42,565 nt of DNA from Planctomyces sp. SH-PL62. Its GTDB lineage: Bacteria > Planctomycetota > Planctomycetia > Planctomycetales > Planctomycetaceae. The stretch lies in the NCBI GenBank assembly GCA_945893045.1, contig CAMDEA010000061.1, forward strand, positions 1-42,565. Reading direction: 5' to 3'. The translations under genes were made by a program, and so were the position numbers. Shown piece by piece: positions 1 to 8,701 of the stretch (positions are counted from its first letter, which is position 1; the number at the start of each line of letters is the position of its first letter). Below the pieces are notes generated by a model. It made no database searches, was not told the DNA's origin, and saw only the letters and a program-made list of their open reading frames with translations.

Positions 1-36
1 CAAATTTCAAAATTGCCGAGGCAATTTTGAAATTTG
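1..36. repeat. A/T-rich perfect palindrome at window edge (GGGGTCG-type repeat, right part)
   Basis: Positions 1-16 are the exact reverse complement of 21-36, with a 4-base loop. The palindrome is followed at 37-50 by AACGCCCGACCCCT. That tail matches the right-hand end of the long inverted repeats at 7316-7414 and 25693-25786, which end in CGACCCC. The left flank, expected to begin GGGGTCG, would lie outside the window. The last T of the tail (position 50) is also the first base of the stop codon complement of the deacetylase gene. It could act as a bidirectional terminator hairpin; this is inferred. Confidence 0.7.
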
Positions 37-49
37 AACGCCCGACCCC

Positions 50-1051
50 TCACGCACTGGCCGCCCCCGCCGCGATGCGATCCAGCGTCACAATCTCCGC
101 CCGAACCCCTGCCGCGCGGACCAAGTCACAGATCAGCCGGATGATCTTGAACTCCGGGTCTTCCACGACCAGACACGACGGATGCACGAGCAGATCGAAC
201 ACGGCTCGATTCTCAATCGCCCATTCGACGGCCAATCGAATCGCCTTCAAATAGGAATCGAGCGACCAGCGCGTCGAACGAAATGCGCCGACATCGCTGA
301 TGGGACTCATCGGGACTTCGACCAAGCCGCTGGGATAGACGAACGGCTGAGCGTCCGCCTGTGCCTTCACGATGCTTTCCAGAACTTCCGCCGTCGGAAC
401 CTCGCCGACTTTGCCGTAGAGATGTGACGGGTACTTCGAGCTGACCCAACTGAAACCCTGATCGAGCAGCATCTGTTGCACGTCCGGTTTGTCGGTCAGT
501 CCGTTGTGGAATCCGCCTGGAGTGCGGAAGCCGTTCGCCTCGATCCCAGCTCGCGCCTTGAGCGACTTTGTGGTCACACGGATGTTACGGTCGATGATCT
601 CGCGAGCGGTCAGCCCCTCGACCAGCCACGGCGCACGCTGAAACCGAAACTGCGTTTCTTCCGGCTTCGTGGCCTTCACGTTGACGTGATCGTAAGTGTG
701 ATTGCCGATTGCGTGTCCCTCCGCCGCGATCTGCTTGAGCCAATCGACGCTTGGATGTTCGAGCACTCGGCCGACGCAGAAAAAGTGGATCACCCCGCCC
801 TGCTCTTTCGCGAGCTTTGCGGCGGCGACCGAATACTGCTTGGTGGCTTCGTCGAGATTGCCCTTCTCGTAATTCCACTCGGTTTGCTCGCGCTTCGGGT
901 ATTGCGCGCTCATTTCCAGATCGAGCGTGATGGCAATCCGCGCCTTGCTCGGCTTCGGCGGCGCGGCGAAGAGTGCGGAGCCGAGCAAACTCAGCGATCC
1001 AGCCGCCGCGGATCGCAACCAATCACGGCGAGAAAGTGGTGCCAGCAACAT
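50..1051 (-). CDS. Polysaccharide deacetylase (NodB-type) family protein, Tat-exported
   Basis: The product is a 333-residue carbohydrate esterase 4-like protein, a family that removes N- or O-acetyl groups from polysaccharides such as peptidoglycan or chitin. The start at 1051 is chosen because AAGGAG lies about 8 bases upstream; an ATG 15 codons earlier lacks this. The N-terminus has a twin-arginine pattern (SRRDWLR, residues 7-13), then a hydrophobic stretch ending near ALFAA, so export is likely by Tat. The NodB metal motifs are present in modified form: TLDLE at 42-46 replaces the usual TFDD, and the HxxxH motif is H118-TYD-H122 in GNHTYDHVN. A later FRTPGG segment fits the family R-x-P motif. 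It lies 16 bases after an alpha/beta hydrolase on the same strand, so the two are probably co-transcribed. The substrate is unknown. The altered first motif leaves room for a non-classical substrate. Confidence 0.85.
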   Translation of the reverse strand: MLLAPLSRRDWLRSAAAGSLSLLGSALFAAPPKPSKARIAITLDLEMSAQYPKREQTEWNYEKGNLDEATKQYSVAAAKLAKEQGGVIHFFCVGRVLEHPSVDWLKQIAAEGHAIGNHTYDHVNVKATKPEETQFRFQRAPWLVEGLTAREIIDRNIRVTTKSLKARAGIEANGFRTPGGFHNGLTDKPDVQQMLLDQGFSWVSSKYPSHLYGKVGEVPTAEVLESIVKAQADAQPFVYPSGLVEVPMSPISDVGAFRSTRWSLDSYLKAIRLAVEWAIENRAVFDLLVHPSCLVVEDPEFKIIRLICDLVRAAGVRAEIVTLDRIAAGAASA

Positions 1052-1067
1052 CGAGTTGTCTCCTTGA

Positions 1068-2027
1068 TTAGGGAACCGCGATCGGCAGAAACTCACGGAT
1101 CGCTTTTGAGACCTCCGGCCGAGACGTCTCCATCACGTCGTTGTGGTCAGCATTTGAAAGTTCGACGAATCCCTTCGCGATCCCCGACGCGGATTTGTCC
1201 GGTGCGGCGGCGAACAACTTTTGGCCGAGACAGATTGGGACAATCGTGTCACGAGTGCCATGAAATTGCAGCAGCGGACAACTGACGTCTCGGATGCGTT
1301 GATCGCTGGGGAATCGGTCAATCAGCAGACAGCGAACGGGAATGAACGGAAAATGCGACGACGCCGCATCGGTCAGCGAGCTGAACGTCGAACGCAGAAT
1401 CACGCCTGCTGGCGGAGTTTTGTTGAGCGACAGTTCGCTCGCCAACCGCACGGCGACTCCGCCGCCGAGCGATTCGCCATAAAACAAGATGCGTCGTGAT
1501 TCGATCTTTTTCAATTCGGTGGCGAAGCGCCACACGGCTCGCGCATCGCGGGCAAGTCCTTCTTCACTCGGCTCACCGGAGCAATCGCCATAGCCGCGGT
1601 AGTCGAAGATCAGCACGTCGGCACCCGCCTCCGTCAGCACTTGGACTTCGAGCATGCGATAGTTGCGATTCGCCGCGTTGCCTCCGAAGTACAAGACGAC
1701 TGGCCGGCCCTTGGACAACTCGATGGAGAATTGTTCGTCGGTCCCCGCAACGTGTCCTTTCGCCAGAACCAGCCAGCCGCGCAGATCGAGGTTGTCCTCG
1801 GTCCGAGCCGTGACATCGTGTGCTCGGCCGGTTCCGAAGCCCGCCTGATTCGCTGGCAACGATTTCGCCGCGAACGGGTGATAGATCAAGGAACGCTGAA
1901 ACGACGCGAGCATGATGAACGCTCCGAGATACGGCACCGTCAGCAGCAACAGCCACCGCTTCCACCAAGTCGGACGCAGAGGGCGACGCACTGATGTCGA
2001 GTTCGGTGGCAAGAGGTCGCTGCTCAT
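1068..2027 (-). CDS. Membrane-anchored alpha/beta hydrolase (serine aminopeptidase S33 / YfhR-like)
   Basis: The product is a 319-residue serine hydrolase. The start at 2027 follows GGAG at about 8 bases; the longer open frame upstream runs into an inverted repeat and is unlikely to be coding. Residues 23-43 form one membrane segment (KRWLLLLTVPYLGAFIML), giving an N-terminal anchor. The hydrolase core shows the FDYRGYGDC strand, the nucleophile elbow GESLGGG with S186, an acid D260 in FHGTRDTIVP, and H295 in NADHND, a complete Ser-Asp-His triad. Family members are esterases, thioesterases or peptidases, and sequence alone does not choose the substrate. The next gene, a deacetylase, starts 16 bases downstream in the same direction, suggesting an operon of two envelope hydrolases. 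Confidence 0.85.
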   Translation of the reverse strand: MSSDLLPPNSTSVRRPLRPTWWKRWLLLLTVPYLGAFIMLASFQRSLIYHPFAAKSLPANQAGFGTGRAHDVTARTEDNLDLRGWLVLAKGHVAGTDEQFSIELSKGRPVVLYFGGNAANRNYRMLEVQVLTEAGADVLIFDYRGYGDCSGEPSEEGLARDARAVWRFATELKKIESRRILFYGESLGGGVAVRLASELSLNKTPPAGVILRSTFSSLTDAASSHFPFIPVRCLLIDRFPSDQRIRDVSCPLLQFHGTRDTIVPICLGQKLFAAAPDKSASGIAKGFVELSNADHNDVMETSRPEVSKAIREFLPIAVP

Positions 2028-2060
2028 CTGGAATCTCCGGGCCAGTGCGGGCGAGAGAGT

Positions 2061-2161
2061 AAGGATTGCAGAATAAGGATTACAGAAGGCAGAGGTTCGA
2101 GCAGAAGAGGAATGACGCCCTCCCTCCTTCAGCGTTCTGCAATCCTGACTCTGCAATCCTT
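2061..2161. repeat. Imperfect 27-bp inverted repeat
   Basis: The segment 2061-2087 (begins AAGGATTGCAGAATAAGG) pairs with 2135-2161 with three mismatches and a loop of about 47 bases. Short GAGAGAG / CTCTCTC tracts sit just outside both arms (2052-2059 and about 2178-2187), so the symmetry continues beyond the main arms with interruptions. Within each arm a (T)GCAATCCT-type word occurs twice. It lies just upstream of the hydrolase start and could form a leader hairpin or be a decayed mobile palindrome. Confidence 0.6.
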
Positions 2162-2439
2162 ATTTTCTGGCTTCAGCCTCTCTCTCGCGAACCGAAGGCC
2201 ACCTCGACTCAGGCGACTTGACGGAAAACTCCGGCTCATCGGCACAACTCGGCGGATGGTGGCCAGTGGTGACGGTCATGACGATTCCAACAGCAATTTC
2301 TGAAGTGGCCAATTTGCATCGGGCAAAAGGTGGCCTAAAGTAATCACAGAGTCACCGGCTGAGGCGATGCGGCAACGCTCGCGAGGCGGTGACACCACAG
2401 ACCAACATTGATTGACACCTTGAGGTCGCTGCAAAAGCT

Positions 2440-2546
2440 CGTAGCCTGACTCTCCGAGTCGGGAGCCGGATCAGTTCGGGAGATCTGATCGGGCGGACTC
2501 GACTCAGCGAGTTGGGCTACGGCCCGACTCGGAGAGTCAGGCTACG
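2440..2546. repeat. REP-like cluster, GTAGCCTGACTC family, three units
   Basis: Positions 2440-2463 are the exact reverse complement of 2523-2546. Each arm is a unit of a GTAG foot followed by a small hairpin (CTGACTC-TCC-GAGTCGG). A third, diverged unit lies in the minus orientation at about 2496-2520 and also ends in CTAC, so two minus-oriented units follow one plus-oriented unit. The GTAG foot plus hairpin, in opposing orientation, is the arrangement of REP/BIME elements. Confidence 0.75.
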
Positions 2547-2717
2547 GATGCAGTCACCTTGGAGTTTGGTGTGGCGTCGTGAGGCAGCATTGAAGCTGAT
2601 CGCGGTCGCGGAGGTTGGGTTCGGGGCATGGACCTGTTCCGGTGTGGGGCGAAGACTGCGTGAGCGGACTTCGACAGGAATCGGTTTCGTGTCATCCAGC
2701 TTCGGGGGGAGAGGGGC

Positions 2718-4382
2718 ATGGCGTTCGGACTATTTCGCCAGCGATTGTGGCTGATGCTGTTGTTGGCCTGCGCGTTGTTCGCGACGAGCGCCCAGGCGCT
2801 GGCGGCACCCAAGCTGAAGTCCGACATCACGGACGCTCGGCAAGCGTTGCAAGCGGGCGAGGAGTTTGAACGGACTCGCCGCTGGATCGACGCCATCGAG
2901 CACTACGAAGCGTCCTCCAAAAAGTGGCCCAAAGATCGCGACCTGATCTATGGCTTGCGGCGCTCGAAAATTCACTTCGGCGTCGAACGACGCTACTCCG
3001 ACAGCAGCTTCCGCACGAACCTCCTGAAACTCTCGCAGTCAGACTCGCTGCACTTGTTTGATGAGGTCATCAACAAAATCAATTCGCACTTCGTCGATAC
3101 GGTCACCTCTGGAACCTTTGTCGCTCACGGCACGGAGAGCCTTTACATCGCGCTGGCGAACGAAAAATTTCTGGATCATCACCTGCCGAATCGTCGGCCC
3201 GCGACTCGCGAGAGCATCGCCCAGTTTCGCAAGATGTTGTTCGATCGCTACTGGAACAAGCGGCTCGAAGGCACCTACGCGGCGCATCAAACCGTCGCGG
3301 CGGTCGCGGGTATGGCCGAAACCCAGCTTGGCCTGAACGGCACGGCGGTGGTGTTGGAATACGTCTTCGGTGGCTGCCACGCGCTGGATGACTACAGCAA
3401 CTGCCTGACGCCCGATCGGCTCAGCGATCTGTACGACAACATCGACGGCGAGTTCGTCGGCCTGGGCATCGAGATGAAGGCCGAGAATGGACGCGGGCTG
3501 AATCTCGTCAACGTGCTTGCCGAGAGTCCCGCCGCTGAAGCGGGCCTGCTGGCCGGTGATTACATCGTCGGCATCGACGGCCACGATTGCCGCAACATGT
3601 CCACCGACGAAGCGGCTGGCCGACTGAAGGGAACGCCGGGTTCGCAAGTGCGACTCGACATCACCGGCTTGACCGCGGCCGATCGCCGCAGCGTCAACGT
3701 CACGCGCCGAGCCGTCCACGTGAAGAGCATCCCGATCGCCAAGATCGTCGATGAGTCACGCGGCGTCGGCTACATCCAGATGACCGGATTTCAGAAAGGC
3801 TCGCCCGCTGAACTCGATGAGGCGTTGCAGAAGCTCAATCGCCAAGGGATGCGCGTCTTGATTTGGGATCTGCGTGGCAACCCCGGCGGACTGTTGACTG
3901 CGGCCGTCGAAGTGCTCGACCGATTCATCGACACCGGTGTGCTCGTCTCCACGAAGGGCCGCACCTCGGATCAGAATTTTTCGTACTCGGCGCACCGCCA
4001 GCAGAAATGGAACGTACCGCTGGTCCTGCTAACCGATGAAAACAGTGCCAGCGCCAGCGAGATCGTCGCCGGTGCGGTGCGAGATCATCAACGCGGCGTG
4101 ATCGTCGGCCGCAAGACGTACGGCAAATGGTCGGTGCAAAGCATCTTCCCGATCCAACGCAGCGCCGGTCTCCGATTGACGACGGCCAAGTTCTATTCGC
4201 CGGCCGGCAAGACACTGGGCAAAGTCGGCGTGAAGCCAGATGTCGAGGTCGAACTGCCGGACCACGTCGTGCTGCACCGCGGTCCAATGGCCAACTCACT
4301 GGAAGACGACCCGGACATCCGCAAGGCCCTCGACGTCGCCCGCGATCAACTCGATGGCCGGCGCATCGGATCGAATCGGTAA
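2718..4382 (+). CDS. Secreted C-terminal processing peptidase, S41 family with PDZ domain
   Basis: The product is a 554-residue Ctp/Tsp-like serine protease. The start at 2718 is preceded by GGGGGGAGAGGGG. An N-terminal signal peptide (about residues 7-29, ending AQALAA) sends it across the membrane. A helical or TPR-like region follows, then a PDZ domain at about 245-330 (FVGLGIEMKAENGRGLNLV and AGLLAGDYIVGIDG) and the S41 catalytic domain. The Ser-Lys dyad is S445 in SASASE and K470 in TYGKW, 25 residues apart as in E. coli Tsp (S430/K455). D456 matches the third conserved Tsp residue. These enzymes cleave periplasmic proteins near their C-termini. The gene stands alone, convergent with a dienelactone hydrolase 24 bases away. 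A 7-bp complementary pair (4385-4391 with 4415-4421) could form a weak terminator. Confidence 0.92.
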   Translation: MAFGLFRQRLWLMLLLACALFATSAQALAAPKLKSDITDARQALQAGEEFERTRRWIDAIEHYEASSKKWPKDRDLIYGLRRSKIHFGVERRYSDSSFRTNLLKLSQSDSLHLFDEVINKINSHFVDTVTSGTFVAHGTESLYIALANEKFLDHHLPNRRPATRESIAQFRKMLFDRYWNKRLEGTYAAHQTVAAVAGMAETQLGLNGTAVVLEYVFGGCHALDDYSNCLTPDRLSDLYDNIDGEFVGLGIEMKAENGRGLNLVNVLAESPAAEAGLLAGDYIVGIDGHDCRNMSTDEAAGRLKGTPGSQVRLDITGLTAADRRSVNVTRRAVHVKSIPIAKIVDESRGVGYIQMTGFQKGSPAELDEALQKLNRQGMRVLIWDLRGNPGGLLTAAVEVLDRFIDTGVLVSTKGRTSDQNFSYSAHRQQKWNVPLVLLTDENSASASEIVAGAVRDHQRGVIVGRKTYGKWSVQSIFPIQRSAGLRLTTAKFYSPAGKTLGKVGVKPDVEVELPDHVVLHRGPMANSLEDDPDIRKALDVARDQLDGRRIGSNR

Positions 4383-4406
4383 GCAAGCGTGAAGGGGTCG
4401 CACCAT

Positions 4407-5153
4407 TCATAGCACACGCTTAAACAAGTCGCGGGCAAGACCGAAACATTGCCGAGCGAGCGCCGGATCGAAGCGGTCCCCTTCGTCACGCATAAAGGCA
4501 TGAGCCGCGTTGAACTCGTGCCATGTGTAGAACACCCCCGACCGCTCCAGCGCGTCGTGAATCTTGACGCGACTCTCCAGCGGAACGTGTGGGTCTTGGC
4601 GGCCGAAGACCATCAACAGTTCGCCACGGATGTCCGCCGCGCGCGCGAGCGAGTCGGCGTTCTTGCCAACACCGAGCGTGCCGGAGTGGATGTCGGTCGG
4701 ATAGAAGCATGCGGTTGCGAGAACCTCTGGATTGAACGCCGCGCGATACGACAGGTGACCGCCGATGCAAACTCCGAACGCGCCCAACCGGCCGTTCGAC
4801 TGCGGATGCTGCTGGAGCGCCCGGATCACGACCTTCGCATCCTCATCGAACGTCGCGAGTTTCGTGAGATGTTTGTACGCATTCCCCTTGTCCTTCCCCA
4901 CGTCGTCGTAGCCGAGCACCGTTCCTAGCGGTTCATGCTCGTGAAAAATCTCCGGCACCATGACCACGAACCCCTGGCCGGCAAACTGCACGGCCAACCG
5001 CCGGATCGGAGCGGTCTGCTGAAAAATCTCCGAATACAAAACCAAGCCGGGCACTTGGTCATTACGGCCATTCGGCAACACCGGCGTGTAGACGTAGGTC
5101 CGCATCGGGCCGGTCGGAGTGTCCAAGTCCAAAATCGAGTCCTGCGCATTCAT
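4407..5153 (-). CDS. Dienelactone hydrolase family protein
   Basis: The product is a 248-residue alpha/beta hydrolase of the carboxymethylenebutenolidase family, which opens lactone rings such as dienelactone in aromatic degradation. The start at 5153 has AAGGAA about 8 bases upstream. The family cysteine triad is complete: C129 in GVCIGGH, D187 in FGRQDPHVP and H218 in NAAHAF. E42 in SEIFQQTAPIR corresponds to the glutamate that activates the cysteine. No signal peptide is seen, so it should be cytoplasmic. No other aromatic-degradation gene is nearby, so its substrate may differ from the classical one. Confidence 0.9.
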   Translation of the reverse strand: MNAQDSILDLDTPTGPMRTYVYTPVLPNGRNDQVPGLVLYSEIFQQTAPIRRLAVQFAGQGFVVMVPEIFHEHEPLGTVLGYDDVGKDKGNAYKHLTKLATFDEDAKVVIRALQQHPQSNGRLGAFGVCIGGHLSYRAAFNPEVLATACFYPTDIHSGTLGVGKNADSLARAADIRGELLMVFGRQDPHVPLESRVKIHDALERSGVFYTWHEFNAAHAFMRDEGDRFDPALARQCFGLARDLFKRVL

Positions 5154-5218
5154 GGGAATTCCTTCCGCTTGAGTTACCGTTTGAAGGGAGATCACGAATC
5201 GCCGTGTCGTCCGTCCCT

Positions 5219-5281
5219 GCCTTCATTCGCGCTCCACTTAATTCGCGCGGCCATTCGCAAGTGGGCCGCGCGAATGAAGGC
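5219..5281. repeat. Inverted repeat, CATTCGCGC family
   Basis: GCCTTCATTCGCGC at 5219-5232 is the reverse complement of 5268-5281. Inside it, CCACTT / AAGTGG and TTCGCGCGGCC / GGCCGCGCGAA allow alternative pairings. The locus lies between the dienelactone hydrolase and the aldehyde dehydrogenase, which are divergent, so it falls in a 5'-regulatory region rather than at a gene end. The same ATTCGCGC theme recurs at 39824-39892. Confidence 0.7.
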
Positions 5282-5397
5282 GAGAATTTGACCACAGCCA
5301 TACTGTCTCCAAGAGTTCCGAGAGTCCTATCCTCGCTGGTACAAAACCGAAGTGCGACCGATCGTGTGAAACCTTTTCAGATTTAGGACGACATTCC

Positions 5398-6813
5398 ATG
5401 CGCATGTTTCTCGCCGCCGAATGGCAAGACCGAGCCGCTGTCACGAACGTCACGAATCCGTTCAACGGCGAACTCATCGACACTGTCCCGCGCGGCACGG
5501 CCGCTGATGTGGACACGGCAATCGCCACACTCGTCGAGGGCGCGAAGCTGATGCGCAAGATGCCCAGCGCCGAGCGATGCCGGATTCTGCGAACGGCCGC
5601 CGAGCGGATTCGCCAAAGAACGGAAGAGTTCGCCCGCACGATCACACTCGAAGAAGGCAAGATTCTGGCCGAGAGCCGGCTGGAAGTCAGCCGCGGGTGC
5701 GAGACGCTGGAAGTCTCGGCCGAGGAAGCTAAACGCATCACGGGTGAAGTTCTGCCGTTGGATGCCGCGCCGGGCGGCGTGGGTAAGTTCGGGTTCACGT
5801 TGCGCGTGCCTTGCGGGATCGTTGCGGCGATTACTCCGTTCAACTTCCCATTGAATCTGGTGACTCACAAAGTTGGACCGGCTCTCGCGGCCGGTAATGC
5901 GGTGCTCATCAAGCCGGCGGGAGATACGCCGCTCACCGCGCTGAAACTGGTTGAGGTGTTGCTGGAGGCGGGACTGCCGCCGCGGGCGATCGCGTGCATC
6001 ACTGGGCCAGGGAGCGAACTCGGAAAAGCGATCTGCACCGATCGTCGCGTTCGCAAGATCAGCTTTACCGGCAGCTACGACGTCGGCACCGAGATCTGCC
6101 GTATGGCGGGAGTGAAGCGAGTCACGATGGAACTCGGCAGCAACAGTCCGGTGATCGTAATGGACGATGCGGACTTCGATCGCGCCGCGCAGTTGGTCGC
6201 CATGTCGGGCTTCGCGAATGCGGGGCAAGTTTGCATCTCGGCTCAACGCATTCTGACCCCGCGCGATCGCACGGGAGATTTCTTGGATGCACTCAAGCCA
6301 CGCGTCGAGGCACTGACGATCGGCGATCCGCTGGACGAATCGACCAAGATGGGACCAATGGTTCGCGAGGCGGATGCGATCCGCGTCGAGTCTTGGGTCC
6401 GCGAAGCAACCGCTTCCGGCGCGACGCTCGTGACGGGCGGCACTCGGCGAGGCACGATGCACGCGCCGACGGTCCTCGCAAACGTCTCGCCGAGTCAGCG
6501 AGTGAGCTGCGACGAACTCTTCGGGCCGGCGGTTGCCGTGACGCCGTTCACTGATTTCGATGAGGCGCTCGCGCTGGCCAACGGTACGAATTACGGTCTG
6601 TCGGCCAGCATCTTCACGCGTGACCTTGATCGCGCGCTGCGGTTCGCTCGCGAGGTCGATGCCGGCAACCTGCACATCAACTGGGGCACCCAATGGCGAG
6701 CGGACTTCATGCCCTACGGCGGCTTGAAAGACAGCGGCACGGGCAAAGAAGGTCCACGCTACGCCATTCGCGAAATGACCGAAGAGAAGATGGTCGTCAT
6801 TCACAGCTCATGA
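5398..6813 (+). CDS. NAD(P)-dependent aldehyde dehydrogenase
   Basis: The product is a 471-residue class-I-fold aldehyde dehydrogenase, which oxidises an aldehyde to the acid with NAD(P)+. The start at 5398 follows AGGA. Catalytic features are in order: N149 in TPFNFPLN, K172 in LIKPAGDTP (cofactor binding), E245 in MELGSNSP, and the nucleophile C279 in NAGQVCISAQR. The C-terminal FGPAVAVTPF and YGGLKDSGTGKEG motifs are present. ELGSNSP together with GQVCIS resembles the lactaldehyde/glycolaldehyde and Rhizobium y4uC-like branches rather than betaine-aldehyde or methylmalonate-semialdehyde enzymes. The exact substrate is not decidable here. Its 3' end overlaps the convergent ispF gene by 6 bases. 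Confidence 0.92.
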   Translation: MRMFLAAEWQDRAAVTNVTNPFNGELIDTVPRGTAADVDTAIATLVEGAKLMRKMPSAERCRILRTAAERIRQRTEEFARTITLEEGKILAESRLEVSRGCETLEVSAEEAKRITGEVLPLDAAPGGVGKFGFTLRVPCGIVAAITPFNFPLNLVTHKVGPALAAGNAVLIKPAGDTPLTALKLVEVLLEAGLPPRAIACITGPGSELGKAICTDRRVRKISFTGSYDVGTEICRMAGVKRVTMELGSNSPVIVMDDADFDRAAQLVAMSGFANAGQVCISAQRILTPRDRTGDFLDALKPRVEALTIGDPLDESTKMGPMVREADAIRVESWVREATASGATLVTGGTRRGTMHAPTVLANVSPSQRVSCDELFGPAVAVTPFTDFDEALALANGTNYGLSASIFTRDLDRALRFAREVDAGNLHINWGTQWRADFMPYGGLKDSGTGKEGPRYAIREMTEEKMVVIHSS

Positions 6814-7293
6814 CGAAGGCCGCTCGATCAACACGACAGCATCGGCCGAGATCGCTTTTTGTTTGCCGATCGGACCGACCTTCTCGCCGGTCTTCGCTTT
6901 GACGTTCACCTGGCTGCGCTCGAGGCCGAGCAACTCGGCGATGCGAGCGGCGATCACCGGCTTGAGCGAGGACAGCTTGGGACGCTCCGCGTGAATCGTG
7001 CAGTCCAAGTTGACGATCTGCCAACCGAGTTCGTCGAGTTTGCTCAACGCGGCTTGCACGAAGATCGCCGAGTCGGCGTTGACCCAGCGCGGGTCGGTGT
7101 TCGGGAAAAGCTCGCCGATGTCACCGAGCGCAGCGGCTCCCAGCAGCGCGTCGGTGATCGCGTGCAGCAGCACGTCGGCGTCGCTGTGGCCATCGAGACC
7201 GAGATCATGCTCGATGCGCACCCCACCGAGGATCAGCGGCCGGCCAGCCACCAAGCGATGCGTGTCGTGTCCCAAACCGACTCGAAATGACAT
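6808..7293 (-). CDS. ispF: 2-C-methyl-D-erythritol 2,4-cyclodiphosphate synthase
   Basis: The product is 161 residues, the usual length of IspF. It cyclises CDP-ME-2-phosphate to MEcPP with release of CMP, the fifth step of the MEP isoprenoid pathway. The metal site is visible as D10-x-H12 in GHDTH and H44 in the HSDADVLLHA segment. GDIGELFPNTDP and the C-terminal KAKTGEKVGPIG loop complete the family signature. It is convergent with the aldehyde dehydrogenase (6-base overlap), and no other MEP gene is adjacent. Just upstream of its start lies a long inverted repeat (7316-7414). Confidence 0.97.
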   Translation of the reverse strand: MSFRVGLGHDTHRLVAGRPLILGGVRIEHDLGLDGHSDADVLLHAITDALLGAAALGDIGELFPNTDPRWVNADSAIFVQAALSKLDELGWQIVNLDCTIHAERPKLSSLKPVIAARIAELLGLERSQVNVKAKTGEKVGPIGKQKAISADAVVLIERPSS

Positions 7294-7315
7294 GTTTTGC
7301 CCTCAAGACGAAACA

Positions 7316-7414
7316 GGGGTCGGGTGTTCGGTTTTTCGGAATTGGCGGGAAGAAGGCTTGGATTGCAATTGAGCCTTAGCCCCGCCAATTCCGAAAAATC
7401 GAACACCCGACCCC
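7316..7414. repeat. 34-bp inverted repeat, GGGGTCG family
   Basis: Positions 7316-7349 pair with 7381-7414 with one mismatch and a 31-base spacer. The arms run from GGGGTCGGGTGTTC to AATTGGCGGG. The repeat at 25693-25786 has the same outer end (GGGTCG) and the same inner end (AATTGGCGG) but a different middle. The locus sits between divergently transcribed ispF (minus) and the Gfo/Idh/MocA gene (plus), so it is in a 5' region and is not a terminator for either. Confidence 0.85.
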
Positions 7415-7506
7415 AGACGTGCACGCGATCGTAGTTCGCTCGCGAAGGTGACTCAACGGGCAGGACGCGGCATAATCCTCCGCCTCTCAAACCAAGGAGC
7501 ATTCAC

Positions 7507-8610
7507 ATGGCGAAGACTTATCGAGTCGGCATCATCGGGCGCACGGGCAAAGGGGATTACGGACACGGCGTGGACGTGGCCATCTCGAAGGTGCCCAATG
7601 TCGAGATTGTGGCGCTCGCCGATGAAAACGAAGCGGGCCGAGCGGCGGCGGCGAAGCGGACGAATCCCAAGACGACGTATGCCGACTTCCGCGAGATGTT
7701 CGCCAAGGAAAAGCTGGACATCGTTGCGATCTGTCCGCGCTGGATCGACCAGCATCGCGACATGATCGTCGCGGCGGCCGAACACAGTTGCCACGTCTAT
7801 ATGGAGAAGCCGTTTTGCCGAACGCTCGCCGAATGTGATGACGCGATCCGCCAATTGGAGATGCGGCATCTCAAGTTGGCGATCGCGCATATCAGCCAGT
7901 GGTCGCCGGTGCTGGATATGGCCAAGGCTCTGGTGCATTCCGGTGAGATCGGTGACGTGCTCGAACTGCGCGGCCGAGGCAAAGAGGACGCGCGCGGCGG
8001 TGGCGAGGACTTATGGGTACTCGGCTCGCACGTCTTCGGGTTGATGCGGGCGTTCGCCGGCAACGCAACAAGCTGCTTCGCGACCGTCATGCAGCAGAAG
8101 CACAAAGTGACGAAGACCGATGTCGCCGAAGGTAAGGAAGGGATCGGCCCGCTGGCGGGCGACGCAGTCGATGCGACGTACGCGTTCGCCAACGGAGTGA
8201 CTGGCTACATGGCATCGCATCGCGGCATGGGAGGCAGTCCGACTCGGTTCGCACTGCAAATCTTCGGCAGCAAGGGAATCCTCGAAACGGAAAGCGGATT
8301 CGGCGCGAAGACGCACATTCTTCGAGACAGCAGTTGGTCGCCGGGACGCACCAGCAAGAAATGGGAACCCGTTTCGTCGGCCGGAATCGGCAAGCCGGAG
8401 CCTCGGCAAGATTTGACCTACGAAGGAGGACACATCGCCGCGATCAACGACTTGATCGACTGCATCGAGAAGGACCGGCAGACGAGATGCTCGGCAGCCG
8501 ACTCGCGTGCGATCATCGAGATGATCGCGGCCGTCTTCGAATCACATCGCGTCGGCGGACCGGTCGAGTTGCCGCTGAAGACGCGCGTGAATCCACTGAC
8601 GTTGCTTTAG
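7507..8610 (+). CDS. Gfo/Idh/MocA family oxidoreductase
   Basis: The product is a 367-residue NAD(P)-dependent sugar or polyol dehydrogenase-like protein. The start at 7507 has AAGGAG about 8 bases upstream. The N-terminal Rossmann fold has an unusual glycine loop, IIGRTGKGDYGHG, instead of plain GxGxxG. The family EKP motif is E100-K101-P102 in YMEKPFCRT. The C-terminal half fits the substrate domain (GSHVFGLMRAF, FGSKGILETE). There is no signal peptide, so it is predicted cytoplasmic; many planctomycete paralogues are exported. Family members oxidise sugars, inositols or sugar-nucleotides, and the substrate cannot be assigned. Confidence 0.88.
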   Translation: MAKTYRVGIIGRTGKGDYGHGVDVAISKVPNVEIVALADENEAGRAAAAKRTNPKTTYADFREMFAKEKLDIVAICPRWIDQHRDMIVAAAEHSCHVYMEKPFCRTLAECDDAIRQLEMRHLKLAIAHISQWSPVLDMAKALVHSGEIGDVLELRGRGKEDARGGGEDLWVLGSHVFGLMRAFAGNATSCFATVMQQKHKVTKTDVAEGKEGIGPLAGDAVDATYAFANGVTGYMASHRGMGGSPTRFALQIFGSKGILETESGFGAKTHILRDSSWSPGRTSKKWEPVSSAGIGKPEPRQDLTYEGGHIAAINDLIDCIEKDRQTRCSAADSRAIIEMIAAVFESHRVGGPVELPLKTRVNPLTLL

Positions 8611-8701
8611 GCGTTGATCTTCCGGCGCTTGTGCCTCATGGAAGTCGCTTGGACAATCTTTTTGTTGCGGACACGAGTCATTTTCAAAGTGGAGTATTGC
8701 C

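Larger units (their letters stand above)
2028..2717. other. Gene-free 690-bp divergent intergenic region with two inverted-repeat loci
   Basis: This region separates the minus-strand hydrolase from the plus-strand S41 protease, so it must hold both promoters. No coding frame with a ribosome site is visible. It contains an imperfect inverted repeat at 2061-2161 and a cluster of GTAG-foot palindromes at 2441-2545 (listed separately). I saw no recognisable structure in 2190-2430, and no convincing sigma70 boxes. Confidence 0.6.

Noticed and set aside
4385..4421. Terminator between the S41 protease and dienelactone hydrolase
   Set aside because: The stem is only 7 bp with a 23-base loop and no U-tract. 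It also reaches into the hydrolase coding end, so it was not listed as a feature.
4391..4421. GGGGTCG at 4394 as another copy of the long inverted repeat family
   Set aside because: Only the first bases match and no second arm is found nearby.
5383..6804. A 473-codon open frame antisense to the aldehyde dehydrogenase
   Set aside because: It is rich in Arg, His and Ala without family motifs, and the opposite strand encodes a complete enzyme. This is a G+C-driven shadow.
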